In this document: piece after piece, positions 1 through 10,236 of the stretch | Position numbering within the stretch: position 1 is the first letter of the stretch | Layout of the letters: the number at the start of each line of letters is the position of its first letter | Program-made: the position numbers and the translations under genes | Assembly (NCBI GenBank): GCA_018524725.1 | Contig: JAEUWP010000500.1 | Coordinates: 1 to 64,000 of the forward strand | From: Podaxis mareebaensis | Taxonomy: Eukaryota > Basidiomycota > Agaricomycetes > Agaricales > Agaricaceae | Direction of reading: 5' to 3' | Length of the DNA stretch: 64,000 bases | The notes under the pieces: model-generated | Database searches by the model: none | Told to the model about the DNA's origin: nothing | What the model saw: the letters and a program-made list of their open reading frames with translations, nothing else

Positions 1-407
1 AAGCAGTCTGCTACTTTATTTCATTCTCCTTTGACATATGTAATGTCAAAGTTAAAACATGATAGATAGTCCATCCATCATCATTGTTAGCTAGACAATC
101 ACACTTGAGTTTTGAAGAACTCCAGTGCCTTGTGATCTATGATAACATGGATCCTGTAGCTGACAAGTTTATCCTCCCATTTCATTAGTGCTTCTAAAAT
201 TGCTAGTGTCTTGAGTTCATACACAGCATAGTTTTGCTGTGCTGGGGTGAACTTCTTGGACATGAACCCTGCTGGGTGGCAGTCTGCCCAGGTGGGTCCT
301 TGTCCATACATAGCTCTAATGCCTGTCTTAGAGGCATTGCAGATGATTCATATAGGTTCTCCAGTCCTGGGGTCTATTGGTTTGACAATGGGAGTCTTCT
401 TGCATAT
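1..407 (-). pseudogene. Ty3/Gypsy pol fragment: RNase H region
   Basis: This is the minus-strand continuation of the Gypsy pol gene that resumes at 7373. Residues encoded by 311-99 carry the typical Ty3/Gypsy RNase H landmarks: a YAVYELKTLAILEAL segment followed by IIDHKALEF, the conserved acidic/DHxxL part of the domain. Upstream, near 366-368, an in-frame TGA interrupts the segment that joins it to the reverse transcriptase, so this is a dead copy. The reading frame stops at 99, and the integrase would lie beyond the left edge or is lost. The piece ends exactly at the 15-bp target duplication of the LINE inserted at 423. What is seen is an RNase H-like peptide and its position; that it belongs to the same element as 7373-9350 is inferred from the shared duplication and strand. 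Confidence 0.85.
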
Positions 408-420
408 CCTCTTCACCATG

Positions 421-422
<2 letters not shown>
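408..422. repeat. Target-site duplication of LINE copy A (left)
   Basis: CCTCTTCACCATGTC occurs here and again at 7358-7372, exactly flanking the LINE. The 15-bp match is perfect, as expected for target-primed reverse transcription. Confidence 0.95.
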
Positions 423-462
<40 letters not shown>

Positions 463-716
463 GACGTTTATTGCAATAGAACTAGCTACTACAAACAGGT
501 GCATGATAGCAGTCCCAATACTGAAACTAGAGAGAAGAAAAGAAAAGGAAGAGATGAATAGAGGGGGAAGTAAATTGTGAGAGCAAAAGAGCTACTCTAT
601 ATATGGATGAAATGAAAAGATCGCGAACTAACTTATCAAAACAGAAAAGAAAAGAAAGGAAAAGAGGTGTAGGAGCAGGGAGCTAGCTATGAGACAATGA
701 GAGAGTGAAAAGACCT

Positions 717-3700
717 TCAGTGTACATCCGGGACTCCATTTATTGCAAGTTGCTCTCTGCGGTTGAGGCAGCGGGTGGCAAACTCCTCTTGGGTGATGGG
801 TCCTTGTATTTGGTTGGCGAATGAAAAGGCTGTGGGGTTTTGGTCTAGAAATTGGATAATCCAATGGAAGCCATTGCGGGCTCCATATGGATATTGAAAG
901 TGGGGGCAGGCGTCAAGGATGTGATCGCACGTCTCGAGAGGTTTGCTGCAAGGGCAAGAGGTGATGTGGCGCCCAGGGAAGAAGCGCTGTCGGAAGGCGC
1001 CAATGGGCACGTGATTGGTGATACAGTGTGTAAAGCGTGCGCATAATTGGGTGTTCTTCCTGAGGGGTGACTTAAGGTAAGTACCACTGTTGGTGTACTT
1101 GGGGAGGAGAGGGTTTTCTGCATCATCAACAAGAGGGAGCCATGAGTGGCCACCATGGGTAGGGTCATTCATGAGGTGATGCCATAGAGATAGGCATTTT
1201 TGAGTATAGTGGTTGTGAACGAACCCAAGGGAGGTGCGGAAAGGTTGGTGGCGGGGATTTGGAAGACAGAGAGATTTGGCGAGGGTATGCGCCTGGTGAT
1301 GAATAGACCATTTGGCAGATGAGGGGATGGACCAGAAATGGACGTGGTTGAGGGAGGAGGATGAGAGCCAGGAGTGCAAGAGAGGGGCGACCGCGATGGA
1401 GTCTGGATGCACGCTGTGGGGTCTATAAGAAAATAGGTGTTTAGCAGAGGATATTGAGTCAGTAAAGACTACAATTGAGGAGGAATTGAGAGATTGAGTG
1501 GAAGAAACAGCGGAAAAGAGACCAAGTCGAAGAGCATATGATTCAGAGTCAGAAGATGTCACTTCCCCACAGGGGTGGACTGCAGAAGAAAGAATGTCTG
1601 TATCAGAAGAGTTGAAAACCAAAAACACGGAAGTAGCAGAAAGGGAAGAGTTAAATGGAACTGAGCCGTCAGTAGCTACAAGAAGAGAAATGGGGGAGGA
1701 AAAAGTGAGGTCCTGAGCACAGGAGGCGTTGGCTATATGAAGCGCCATGGTGCCTTCTTTTGAAGGGTCAGGGCACTTGAAGAATTTTATTTGACCGCTC
1801 AGCAGGTCCAGCAAACACTGGCCAGGTTTGGTGCAGGGATGGAGACACTGAAATCGGTCTGTGACCAGTTGGGTGTCTGAAATGAAGTCAAGCACTGTTG
1901 AGCGCTGCTTGGATTGACGCGCGTCTAAGGGGTCGATGTCGCACATGAGGAGCTTGAGAGGATGGGAGGGGGGGAGAGTGTGAAAGCGAAGAGAGCATCG
2001 CTTGGCAAGCTTGAAAAGATGAAGTTGAATGGGGATAAGACCTGTGATGGTCTCAACCCCACCCATAGGGGTGGTGCAGAACACGCCCATGATCCATAAG
2101 GTGGCTTGGCATTGCATACACTGGAGGGACTTGATGAGTCCATGATATCTCACATTGCAGTTGAACCAAAGACGGAATCCATAAGTCGCAATAGGAACAA
2201 CACAGGATCGGTAAAGAAGTCTCTTGTGGAGGGGGGAGAGGCCGCGGATGGAGTTGCTGAGCATGCACATGCATCATACAGTGGAGAGAGCCTTGGTGGA
2301 GTAGAATTGGACATGTTCCTTGAAGGAGAGGCTTCTGTCGAACCAGAAGCCAAGGTAGCAGAGGAAGGGTTTTGGGTAGATGGTGAGGGAGTCGTCAATG
2401 ACAACAGGGGGATTGGGTTCATGGGAGGGGCGATTGGAAAAGTGGAAGGCCTCAGTTTTGTCTCTTTCGAGAACGAATCCGAGGCGGCAGAGGTAGTCTT
2501 CACAGTTTTCATAAACCTGTGAAAGAAGGCAGCAATTAGTGGTGAATGAGTCTGATTGTACAATTATAAGTCCATCATCAACGAAAGATACTATTTTACA
2601 ATGGGGATCATTGGAAAAATGGTACATGAATGGGGAAAGAGAAAGAGCAGTGAGAATGGGGGAAAGAGAAAGAGCAGTGAGAATGGGGGAAAGAGTGGAA
2701 CCTTGGCCGACACCAACAGAAGCAGAAAACTTAGGGGACAAGTTATTGTTCCAAGAGTAAGTTGTGAAGTGGTTACTTAAATAGTCTGAGAAAAAGGAAA
2801 CAAGGTGGGAGTTGAAGCCTTGGCAGCAGAGGGTAGAGATGAGCACGCTGTGATTGGTAGAGGGGAAAAATTGTGCCATGTCAAAGGTGATGACGCTGGT
2901 CTTAAGTTTTCATTTCCATCCTGTGCGAATAAGATGGGTAACATAGACCCTGGCGTCTTCAGTGGAGCGTTGTATGATACCTCCAAATTGGAGGGGGTGG
3001 ACTAGGTTGTGTTGGGATGCTTCAAACTGCATCTGGGTGGAGATCATCTTCTCGATGAGTTTGCCGAGGGTGTTGAGGAGGACAATAGGGTGGAACATCT
3101 TCAGGGTAGAATAGTGTGGTTTATTGGGTTTCGGGATGATGACAGAGGTGGAGTTTTTGAAGTGTTCCGGCCAGGTAGAAAATTCGACACATTTGGTGGT
3201 GAAGGTGAGGAAGTTGTGAAGGAAGATGTCATTAGACATTAGGTGTTTTACATGAGCCCATGATAGGTGGTTGGGGCCCAGGGCGGAGGCATTAGCACAG
3301 GGGTTGAGGGTGTCAAATAACTCAGCCTTTGAAAACGGTAGCCATGGACGTTCTGGATGGGCGTCAAAGGAATTGATGGCATCTAAGTCCACCAGGCGCT
3401 CTGAGGCAGAATTATAGGAAGAGTCAAGAGCGTGCCAGAGGTCTTCTAGCTCATCACAACTCTTCCCATTGTGGGAAATGGATTGGGAGGGGGGGAGGTT
3501 GCATTTGCCGATCCAGGACATCAAGTCCCAGGGACGTCAATCTTCTTCAGCTATGTCTTTGATCTTCTTGTCGAAGAATAGGCGTTTGGCTGCTTGGGTG
3601 GTGCGTCTAAATCTGGCCCAGTTTGATTTGGACTTGTGAGCTTGGAAGGCTCTGAGGGTAGCAGAGCATGATGGGTTCCACCATGGCTTGGATTGCATGC

Positions 3701-4688
3701 AGATTTTGACAAGTTTAGCGTTGCATTGCCATTCTTGGTTGATGATTAGGGACATAGCTTGGGCATATGAGTGGACGTCTTCAGGGGAATTGAAGGTGGG
3801 AGGGATGTTTTGAAGATGAACGCCTATAGAGTAGAGGAAAGAGGCTTCTTCCTCTGAATCACAAGGGATGGTGAGTTTTTCGATAAAGGGTTGAAAGGGG
3901 GAAGGGGTGGGGAGGGAGGTGAGGAGTGGGCGGTGGTCTGATGTGAATTGCCAATCATCACGGATTTGGTGGATTGGGCTTTGAGAGGGGTTATCTGTCA
4001 TGAAAATTAGGTCAATGACAGATGGGTGTTTATTACCATCATAAGGGATGTGGGTGTATTTATCTTGCACTGGTGTGGAAAGAGTTAGACCTAGAGAATT
4101 CATGATGTCAGTCAATAAGTCACCACGCGCGTTGTGGTGGGTAATGTGAGGGTCCCATTCAGGGGAATGGGAGTTGAAGTCGCCTCCAGTGCATATAAGG
4201 TCTTTAGGGAGGAAGTGAGCATGTTGTTCAAGGAAGGAGATTGAGGAATCGTTGGAGGGATCGAGGTAACAATTCAGAAAATAAACCTTTTGGGGAAAGG
4301 AGAAAGAAATGAGTTGAAAGTCCGGGGAGGAAATAATGTTCGGGTGAGAGGTAGGCAAGAGAGAATCGCATGACCGTCAAATGAAGGTGGCTGTCCTAGG
4401 ACGGTCTTCATTCGATAAGAAGATACGCCAACTGGGATTGTATGGTGTGCCTTTGTAGGGGACTCCTTCAGAGTCATCGGTAGAAGGAACATTGTGAATG
4501 ACATTAAATGGGGGTTCTTGGAGACATAAAACTAGAATGTCTTTGAAAAGAGGGTCATTGAGTAGAAGTTCAACGAGAGAAGAAGATCGATGGACATTGA
4601 AAAATAAAATAGGGATCGAGGAAATGGAGGAAGGAGCAGGGTGGTTAAGAGGTCCTTTAGACATTAACAGCCCCTGAGTTGAAGTCAT
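717..4688 (-). pseudogene. LINE copy A ORF2: endonuclease, RT, RNase H (four TGA stops)
   Basis: One continuous 1,324-codon frame is broken only by TGA at 4377-4379, 3537-3539, 2910-2912 and 2274-2276. In order it encodes an AP-type endonuclease (GGDFN and SDHRP motifs), a reverse transcriptase (VGVGQG and FVDDG motifs), an RNase H (ATDGS, a Glu in the GEVTSSDSE segment, FTDS) and a C-terminal CPC...C...H...C zinc-like motif. At all four stops the sister copy B has an Arg codon or an Arg-flanked position, so the ancestral protein was intact. The start codon at 4688 overlaps the end of ORF1 by about 30 bases in another frame. The enzyme would nick DNA and copy the LINE RNA into the target site; this copy cannot make full-length protein. 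Confidence 0.93.
2632..2690 (-). repeat. 27-bp tandem duplication inside LINE A reverse transcriptase
   Basis: A GA-rich 27-bp unit occurs twice in tandem and duplicates nine residues (SPILTALSL) next to the RT VGVGQG motif. Copy B has a single unit at the corresponding place, so the duplication is specific to copy A. Confidence 0.85.
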
Positions 4689-7269
4689 GTCAGTTCTTTT
4701 CGGCTTTAAGTTCCCGAAGCTTATTGGAGATCCATTCCTGATCGAATCAGTGATGGAAGAAGGGGCATCTATCAGAGTTCACATGGTGCTCCTTGGAGTC
4801 ACATGAGAGGCAATTGAAGGAGGTCACATGTGGACACTCCCTGATGTTGGCAGGGGTGGGGGGACAGGGATTAGGACCGGGTTTACTGTGACAGCAAAAG
4901 CCATCACGGCGATGGTTGTCGGTATGATGAGGATCTCCGCAGATAGCACACCTAGGGTTGCATGCTTTGCAAAGATGTGTGGGGTGGCCCCATCTCCAGC
5001 ATTGATTGCATAGAGGGGAGGCCGTATGCATGGATGCACCACAGAAAGTGCAGATGCGATTTTTGAATAAGAGGGTGTGATTGATGAGGCTCTTGGCCCT
5101 GGTGGCCAACTGGGAGTCCCAGAGGTCGAAAAACAAGATGGTGGAGTCGGAGTGAGGGGAGATGTGATGGAAGTGTGGTTTATTGATGAGATGTTGGATC
5201 ATCTCGTGATAGGGGGAGGTCTCGATGACTTCCTTAAAGTCGTCGGAGGTGTGGGGGGAACCATCAGGTCGGAAATACAGGAGATTCGTCAATTTGACGA
5301 ATGACTTGGACATGGGGAGAGAAGGGATGACGGCGTCCCTGATCTCTGAAGTAGCAAATGCTGATCAGTTAGAATCAGCAATGCCTTTCTTGATGATGAG
5401 GAGTTCCTCATCAGTAGCGACCTGGTTGGTTGAAAGCCACAAAGTCCGGTCATTGGACTTGGCTGATTCGACCTTGAGTGAGAAACCCTTTTGATAGAGG
5501 GCGTTGTTGCAGTTTCTCACCACGAGATTGAGGGAGGTGATGAGGATAGGTTTGAAAATGTCATTGTAAGGAACAACAACATTCTTGCGAGAAGGGCCTT
5601 GAGTGGCCTTGGGTGAGTTGGATGGGCGAGGGGAAGGTTTAGAGGGAGGCGAGGGAGACGATTTGATGTCCCCAGACGATTGGAGGAAATTGATGATGTT
5701 GACTGGCAACATGTTTGGGAATTGGTTTTGAAGAGCAGCGTATTTCTGAAGCTCTTCTGGATGAAGTGGGGAGTTTGAGGTGACCTTAGAGTAAGACGAC
5801 CTCTGGGTGGAAGGGGAAGGTGCACCTGACCTGTATTGAGGTTTGGTGGCTTTGTTAATGGGAGGAGGGGGGGAAGAAGGGGGGGAGGGTTTGGTGGGGG
5901 GATTAGGGACCTTGGGAGGGAAGGTGGGAGCGACAATAGGCTTACGCTGTTCTTGAGCGGCTATTGGTTTGTGAGGTGCCCATCGTTGAATGATGGGGGT
6001 CCACGAGCTAGAGTTGTTGTCGTCCTTATCTGAAGTCTTACCTTCAGAGGACTTAGGAGTAGTGGTAGTGGTGGGAGGCGGGGGGAGCATTTCAGTATCA
6101 ATGTTAGAACCAGATGACTCACCTGGTTTGTTAGTATCTTGAGGGGGAATATGAGAAAGGGCGATTGCTTGCACAGTGTCCTTATCGAATTGTGAATCTG
6201 AGCCCTGGAGTATCCCAGTGGCATCAGAGTTGGGAGTAGGGGAAGAGCCCTGGAGAAACCCAGAGGTGTCTTTGGGGGTGGGGGAGGACACTGCCGGTGC
6301 TTTTTCAGCCCGACATTCTTGACGGCACCCAGTTGACATGGGCATGGGAGTTGGTGACAGGGTATGTGCAGGAGGGAATTGCATAGATATGGCATCGTAG
6401 AGGCGCACATTATGATTGTTGAATGGAACAGGTTTATTCCGGAGTTGCTCGGAATGAGCAATGGTTTGCATAATGTGGATGAGGGAGGAAGTACCCTCAA
6501 ATGTGGAGAGGTCACCTCCGTTGTTGACCCACGATGAAAGCCAGTTGGAGGAAAAAGAAAGAAGCGCCGTGAGGAGACTAAGCACTTTTGGGTCTTGAGT
6601 GGTTGTGACATCAATGTCACTAAAGGTGTCACAAAGGGTAGAACGGATTGCTGACCAATCTGTTCGATGGGATGTAGGGTCCTCGCCTTGAGGCTGGGAG
6701 AGAGTTGGGGGAGAGATGGGAGTGAAAGTTGGGAGGGTTGGGAGGGGGTCTGAGGGTTGCGATTCTTCCCAAGCAGTGCCAGGGGTTGGAGGGACGAAGC
6801 CATATGATGAGGCAATGGCTTGAGCAGGTGAGAGGAGTCTTTGAGAAGAGGTGATTTCAGGAGAGAGGTCAATGTCCTCACAAGCTGGCATGATGGATGG
6901 ATGAATTGAGCGGGGGGTAGAAAGGCCTTGTGAACCTTCCTGACTGATGTTTTCCTCTGCTGATGATATAGAGGCAGCATCATCATCTTCTCTAAATTTC
7001 ATGCTCTTCTTGAGCCGGTTAGAGAGAGACTGGTCAGTGGAATAGGAGCGTTTAGCTCCAATAGATGGGGAAGGGGAAGGGGGCTTTCAAATAAAGTCTT
7101 CGGAGACTTGGAAATCGTTGAAGAGAGGGACAGAGGCCTCTCAGGGAAGAGTCGGGTTGGGCGCTAGACTGGCACTAGAGTGGCGATGACAGGTGATGGA
7201 GCGAATACTGCTGGCAGTGGCGTTTTTGACACCTCCAAAGAATCCGCTAGTCTCTTTGGAGTCTTTCAT
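4657..7269 (-). pseudogene. LINE copy A ORF1: Ser/Pro-rich protein with CCHC knuckles (five TGA stops)
   Basis: The frame from ATG 7269 to TAA 4657 is 871 codons with in-frame TGA at 7141, 7087, 5365, 4747 and 4690 (lowest coordinate of each) and no frameshift. The start is chosen because an in-frame TAA lies just upstream. The N-terminal two thirds are Ser/Pro/Thr-rich and probably disordered. The C-terminal part has clustered Cys/His motifs such as CNQCWRWGHPTHLC and CLSCDSKEHHVNSDRC, typical of LINE ORF1 RNA-binding knuckles. The protein would coat LINE RNA. A shorter open frame starting at ATG 7002 is only the part after the second stop. Confidence 0.85.
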
Positions 7270-7357
7270 ACTGAATTAGGACGAGTATCTGTATTCCTTG
7301 TGCTACGAATAACTGAACCACTGAGATGAAGGTGGTAGTTACTGAGAAAGGAAGGTG

Positions 7358-7372
7358 CCTCTTCACCATGTC
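7358..7372. repeat. Target-site duplication of LINE copy A (right)
   Basis: Second copy of the 15-bp duplication CCTCTTCACCATGTC, directly abutting the 5' end of the minus-strand LINE. Confidence 0.95.
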
Positions 7373-8272
7373 AAAACATCATTGGTGAAGGGGTCTCCAA
7401 TGGAACAGTGCCCCATTCTGAGTGATTGCAAGCAGTGGCCCTGTATATGCAGACACATCTGGCAAGAAATTTGCCAGGTAGTTGACAAGTCCAATGAATT
7501 GTTGGACATCAGTATAGTTTCTGGGAGTGTGCCACTCCTGGATGTGGGTCAATTTGTCTTCATCTGGGTGTATCCCTTGGTTATTGATAATATAACCAAG
7601 GCAATCAATGTGATCTGCATATAGATTGCATTTGGATTGTTTGATGTATAACTTGTGTTTGTGCAGTTGCCTGAACACAAGTCATAGATGATCTTCATGC
7701 TCATCTATCAAATCAGAGAATATAAAGATATCATCCAGGTATACATGTACACATATGCCTATAATATCATGAAAGATAGCAGTCATTAACCACTCAAAGG
7801 TTGCAGGGGCATTGCAATCCCCCTGCTGCATTATGTTGCTGATATATGTGCTAGTGATTGTGGCAAATCCCATTTTATCTACATCTTCCAGATGTACTCA
7901 AACTTGCTCATAGGCATCAGTGAGATCAATCTTGGATCAATATCACACTCAAGCAACATCTTCTCAGATGACATCTTGGTCTGGCAAAGGCATAGCATCC
8001 TTGATGGTATTTTTGTTTCATTGTCATGCATTAATGATGGTTCATAGTCAACCATCCTTCTTTGGGATGCACAGTAACAGTGCTGCTTGGGAGACATGTT
8101 GTGGCTCCCACCATTTTGCATTCATATAGCAGTTGAGTTTCTGGTGAAACTCCCCACATAGAGATTGTGGACATCTGGGAGTGAAGTAGTTATACTTCTT
8201 ACTCTTGTCAATGAGGTTTATTTTGTGATTTACTTCATGAAATGGGGGAAGCTCATCTGGAGGGCCATACAT
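7373..8272 (-). pseudogene. Ty3/Gypsy pol fragment: reverse transcriptase
   Basis: Minus-strand fragments give a recognisable Gypsy reverse transcriptase. An N-terminal part ends in LLCIPKKDG (8272-8048). A central part contains VYLDDIFIFS, the YxDD catalytic motif (7873-7682). A C-terminal thumb/connection part (7678-7379) reads YIINNQGI...VQQFIGLVNYLANF. The frame is interrupted by stops and shifts, including a TGA just before the LINE insertion point at 7372, so it is a pseudogene. The piece contains essentially no CpG. It continues after the LINE at 407. The other pol domains and gag lie upstream on the same strand in the order expected of a Ty3/Gypsy element. Confidence 0.9.
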
Positions 8273-8944
8273 TATGTCCTTGAATTCATTGAACCACTGC
8301 TGGTGCAGAGTCAGTATGTCCTTCTTGGAGTACCAGCCTTGTCACTCAGGGTGGTGATTCCTCTTCTCAGCATTGATATGAGTGTTTTGTACCCATATTT
8401 CTGATTCATTTTCCACTGGAAGATGAGTGACAAGCATACTGCAGAGTTGATCTCATACCATCTCTTCAGGGTAATGTACCCTGGTAAACTCCTGGGTTTT
8501 GACTATGTCATTGAGATTGGGTTGTGTGAACCCAGTCAATGTTGGTAGTTCATCCCCAGGGCAATGCATTTCCCATATGCCACAGACTATGGTGTTCCAT
8601 TCTGCAAGCATTCAGGGGTCATAATACCACTCAAACATTGGGTTCTGAGCAGGTCTGTCTATCAAATGAGACTTGTATCTTATTTTTTGTAGTCTATTAG
8701 GGGCATTTTATCCCTCCTGGTTTGGTGAAGGAGGCACTTTCTCCTTCAGTTTGTTTCTCTTGGACAAGACCTTGTGTTCTTCTTGACCCATGTCCCCCCT
8801 TCAAGAGTTCATGGAACTCTTGACCTTTTCTAGGAGGTAACAACTATTGTAGGGTAATTTTTCCCCTCAGGAGCTTTGTTTGTCATTTCAAACTTCTTCT
8901 ATGGATGTTCAATGGATGTTGTCCTGTCAAACACCCTCCACAAG
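8273..8944 (-). other. Decayed Gypsy pol linker, no readable ORF
   Basis: This 0.67-kb stretch lies between the protease and reverse transcriptase parts of the Gypsy element. It is AT-rich and CpG-free, and I see no continuous reading frame. By position it should be the protease-RT linker. Confidence 0.6.
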
Positions 8945-9350
8945 TCAACTTGACTTGTTCTTGTCAGTTGCATGGTGGTGGTGCAGGTGAGTATCTGACT
9001 CACTGGCAAAGTTCACTACCTCTATGGTTTTGCTTCCAATCCTGACTTCATTCTTAATGAAGTCAAGGATGACATTGTTTGTACACATGAATGGCATACC
9101 AATTATCATATCATAGTGATCAAAGTTCACTACATCTACATACATATGAGTACATATGTTTCCAATGGCAACATTTACTGTTGCTCTGTACTTGACAGTG
9201 GATCAACTACCCACTGTTCCCAGTTGTAGGATGTGAGGGTCTAATAGTTCATTGACCCTGATGCCAGCCACTTGTGCAAATATGGGGGTGATGCCAGTAG
9301 TCATACTACCAGAGTCCCACAGTGTCCAAGCATTAATACCATTGATACTG
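8945..9350 (-). pseudogene. Ty3/Gypsy aspartic protease fragment
   Basis: On the minus strand, bases 9316-9305 encode DSGS inside LWDSGSMTT, the active-site triad context of a retropepsin. Downstream, 9145-8945 encodes FDHYDMIIGMPF, matching the second conserved block (hydrophobic-hydrophobic-G) of retropepsin-like proteases. An in-frame TGA lies between them. In an intact element this protease would cut the Gag-Pol polyprotein. The order gag, protease, RT, RNase H on the minus strand supports a single Ty3/Gypsy element. Confidence 0.75.
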
Positions 9351-9540
9351 ATGAAGGTTGCAAGGCATTATTTCTTACTGAGGGAGGCTTGTGGTCAAAG
9401 GATTTTTTCCTTCTCTTTATGGAGGGTAACATGACATACCCTCACTTTGTGTTCAGGCTTCTCACTAGGTTTTACAGTGAATGCATCAATGACATTGAAG
9501 TTGTCATAGCCTTTGTCCTCAGTGTCTTCTGCATCACCAA
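9351..9540 (-). other. Gypsy gag-protease junction remnant
   Basis: CpG-free sequence between the protease fragment and LINE copy B; it continues after the LINE at 14448. No domain is recognisable. Confidence 0.55.
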
Positions 9541-9553
9541 TCATGGCAGCAAA
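9541..9553. repeat. Target-site duplication of LINE copy B (left)
   Basis: TCATGGCAGCAAA here matches 14435-14447. Two further A residues upstream also match but cannot be separated from the poly(A) tail, so the duplication is 13-15 bp. Confidence 0.93.
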
Positions 9554-10236
9554 GGGATGCCATCATCCCATCCCTCCCCATGTCCAAGTCGTTTGTCAAA
9601 CTGACAAACCTCCCCTACTTCCACCTTGACAGCACCCCACACACCTCTGATGACTTCAAAGAGGTCATTGAATCCTCACCATACCACGAAATGATCCAAC
9701 ATCTCGTGGGCAAACCCTGCTTCCACTGTGTCTCCCCCCACTCTGACTCCGCCATTCTCTTCTTTGACCTCTGGGACTCACAATCTGCAACGAGGGCTAA
9801 ATCACTCATTAACCACACCCTCCTCTTCGAGAACAGGGTCTGCACTTTCCGCGGTGCCACCATGCGCACTGCCTCGCCTCTATGCAACCACTGCTGGAGG
9901 TGGGGCCACCCCACACATCTCTGCAGAGCTCGTAACCCCAGGTGTTCAATCTGCGGAGACCCCCATCACACTGACAACCACCACCACGACGGTTTTTGCT
10001 GCCGTGGCAAACCTGGACTGAACCCCCGACCCCCCACCCCCACCAACATCACAGAGTGTCCCCATGTGACCTCTTTCCAATGCCTATCATGTGATTCCAA
10101 GGACCATCACGTGAACTCGGACAAGTGCCCCTTCTTCCATCACCAATTTGATCGGGAATGGATCCAGAATAAGCTCTGCGAATCCAAAGCAGAAAAGAAC
10201 CGCCATGACTTCAACTCTGGTGCAGTTAATGTCTAA
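9554..10236 (+). pseudogene. LINE copy B ORF1, C-terminal part with CCHC knuckles
   Basis: Open from the insertion boundary to the TAA at 10234-10236. The first usable ATG is 9580. It encodes the C-terminal Cys/His cluster of ORF1, including CNHCWRWGHPTHLC and CSICGDPHH, and no N-terminal region because of the 5' truncation. The last residues overlap ORF2, whose ATG at 10205 lies in another frame. Confidence 0.88.

Larger units (their letters stand above)
423..7357 (-). mobile_element. Full-length LINE retrotransposon, copy A (Tad/I-like)
   Basis: A 6.9-kb non-LTR retrotransposon is inserted on the minus strand inside the Gypsy pol gene. It ends in a 35-base A tail (read as T at 423-457) preceded by an AATAAA signal. 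It contains ORF1 with zinc knuckles, and ORF2 with an AP-like endonuclease, reverse transcriptase and RNase H. It has an 88-bp leader upstream of the ORF1 start codon at 7269. An RNase H and a C-terminal Cys/His motif fit the Tad/I group of LINEs known from fungi; the exact clade needs a tree. It is flanked by a perfect 15-bp duplication. Nine in-frame TGA codons disable it, with no frameshift, so the copy is structurally complete but inactive. Confidence 0.95.

Noticed and set aside
234..479. Plus-strand open frames running into a poly-Phe tail
   Set aside because: They read through the T tract that is the LINE A poly(A) tail on the other strand; not coding.
717..2270. A separate 517-aa RNase H protein gene
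   Set aside because: It is the last part of LINE A ORF2 after its final TGA, in the same frame as the upstream RT; not an independent gene.
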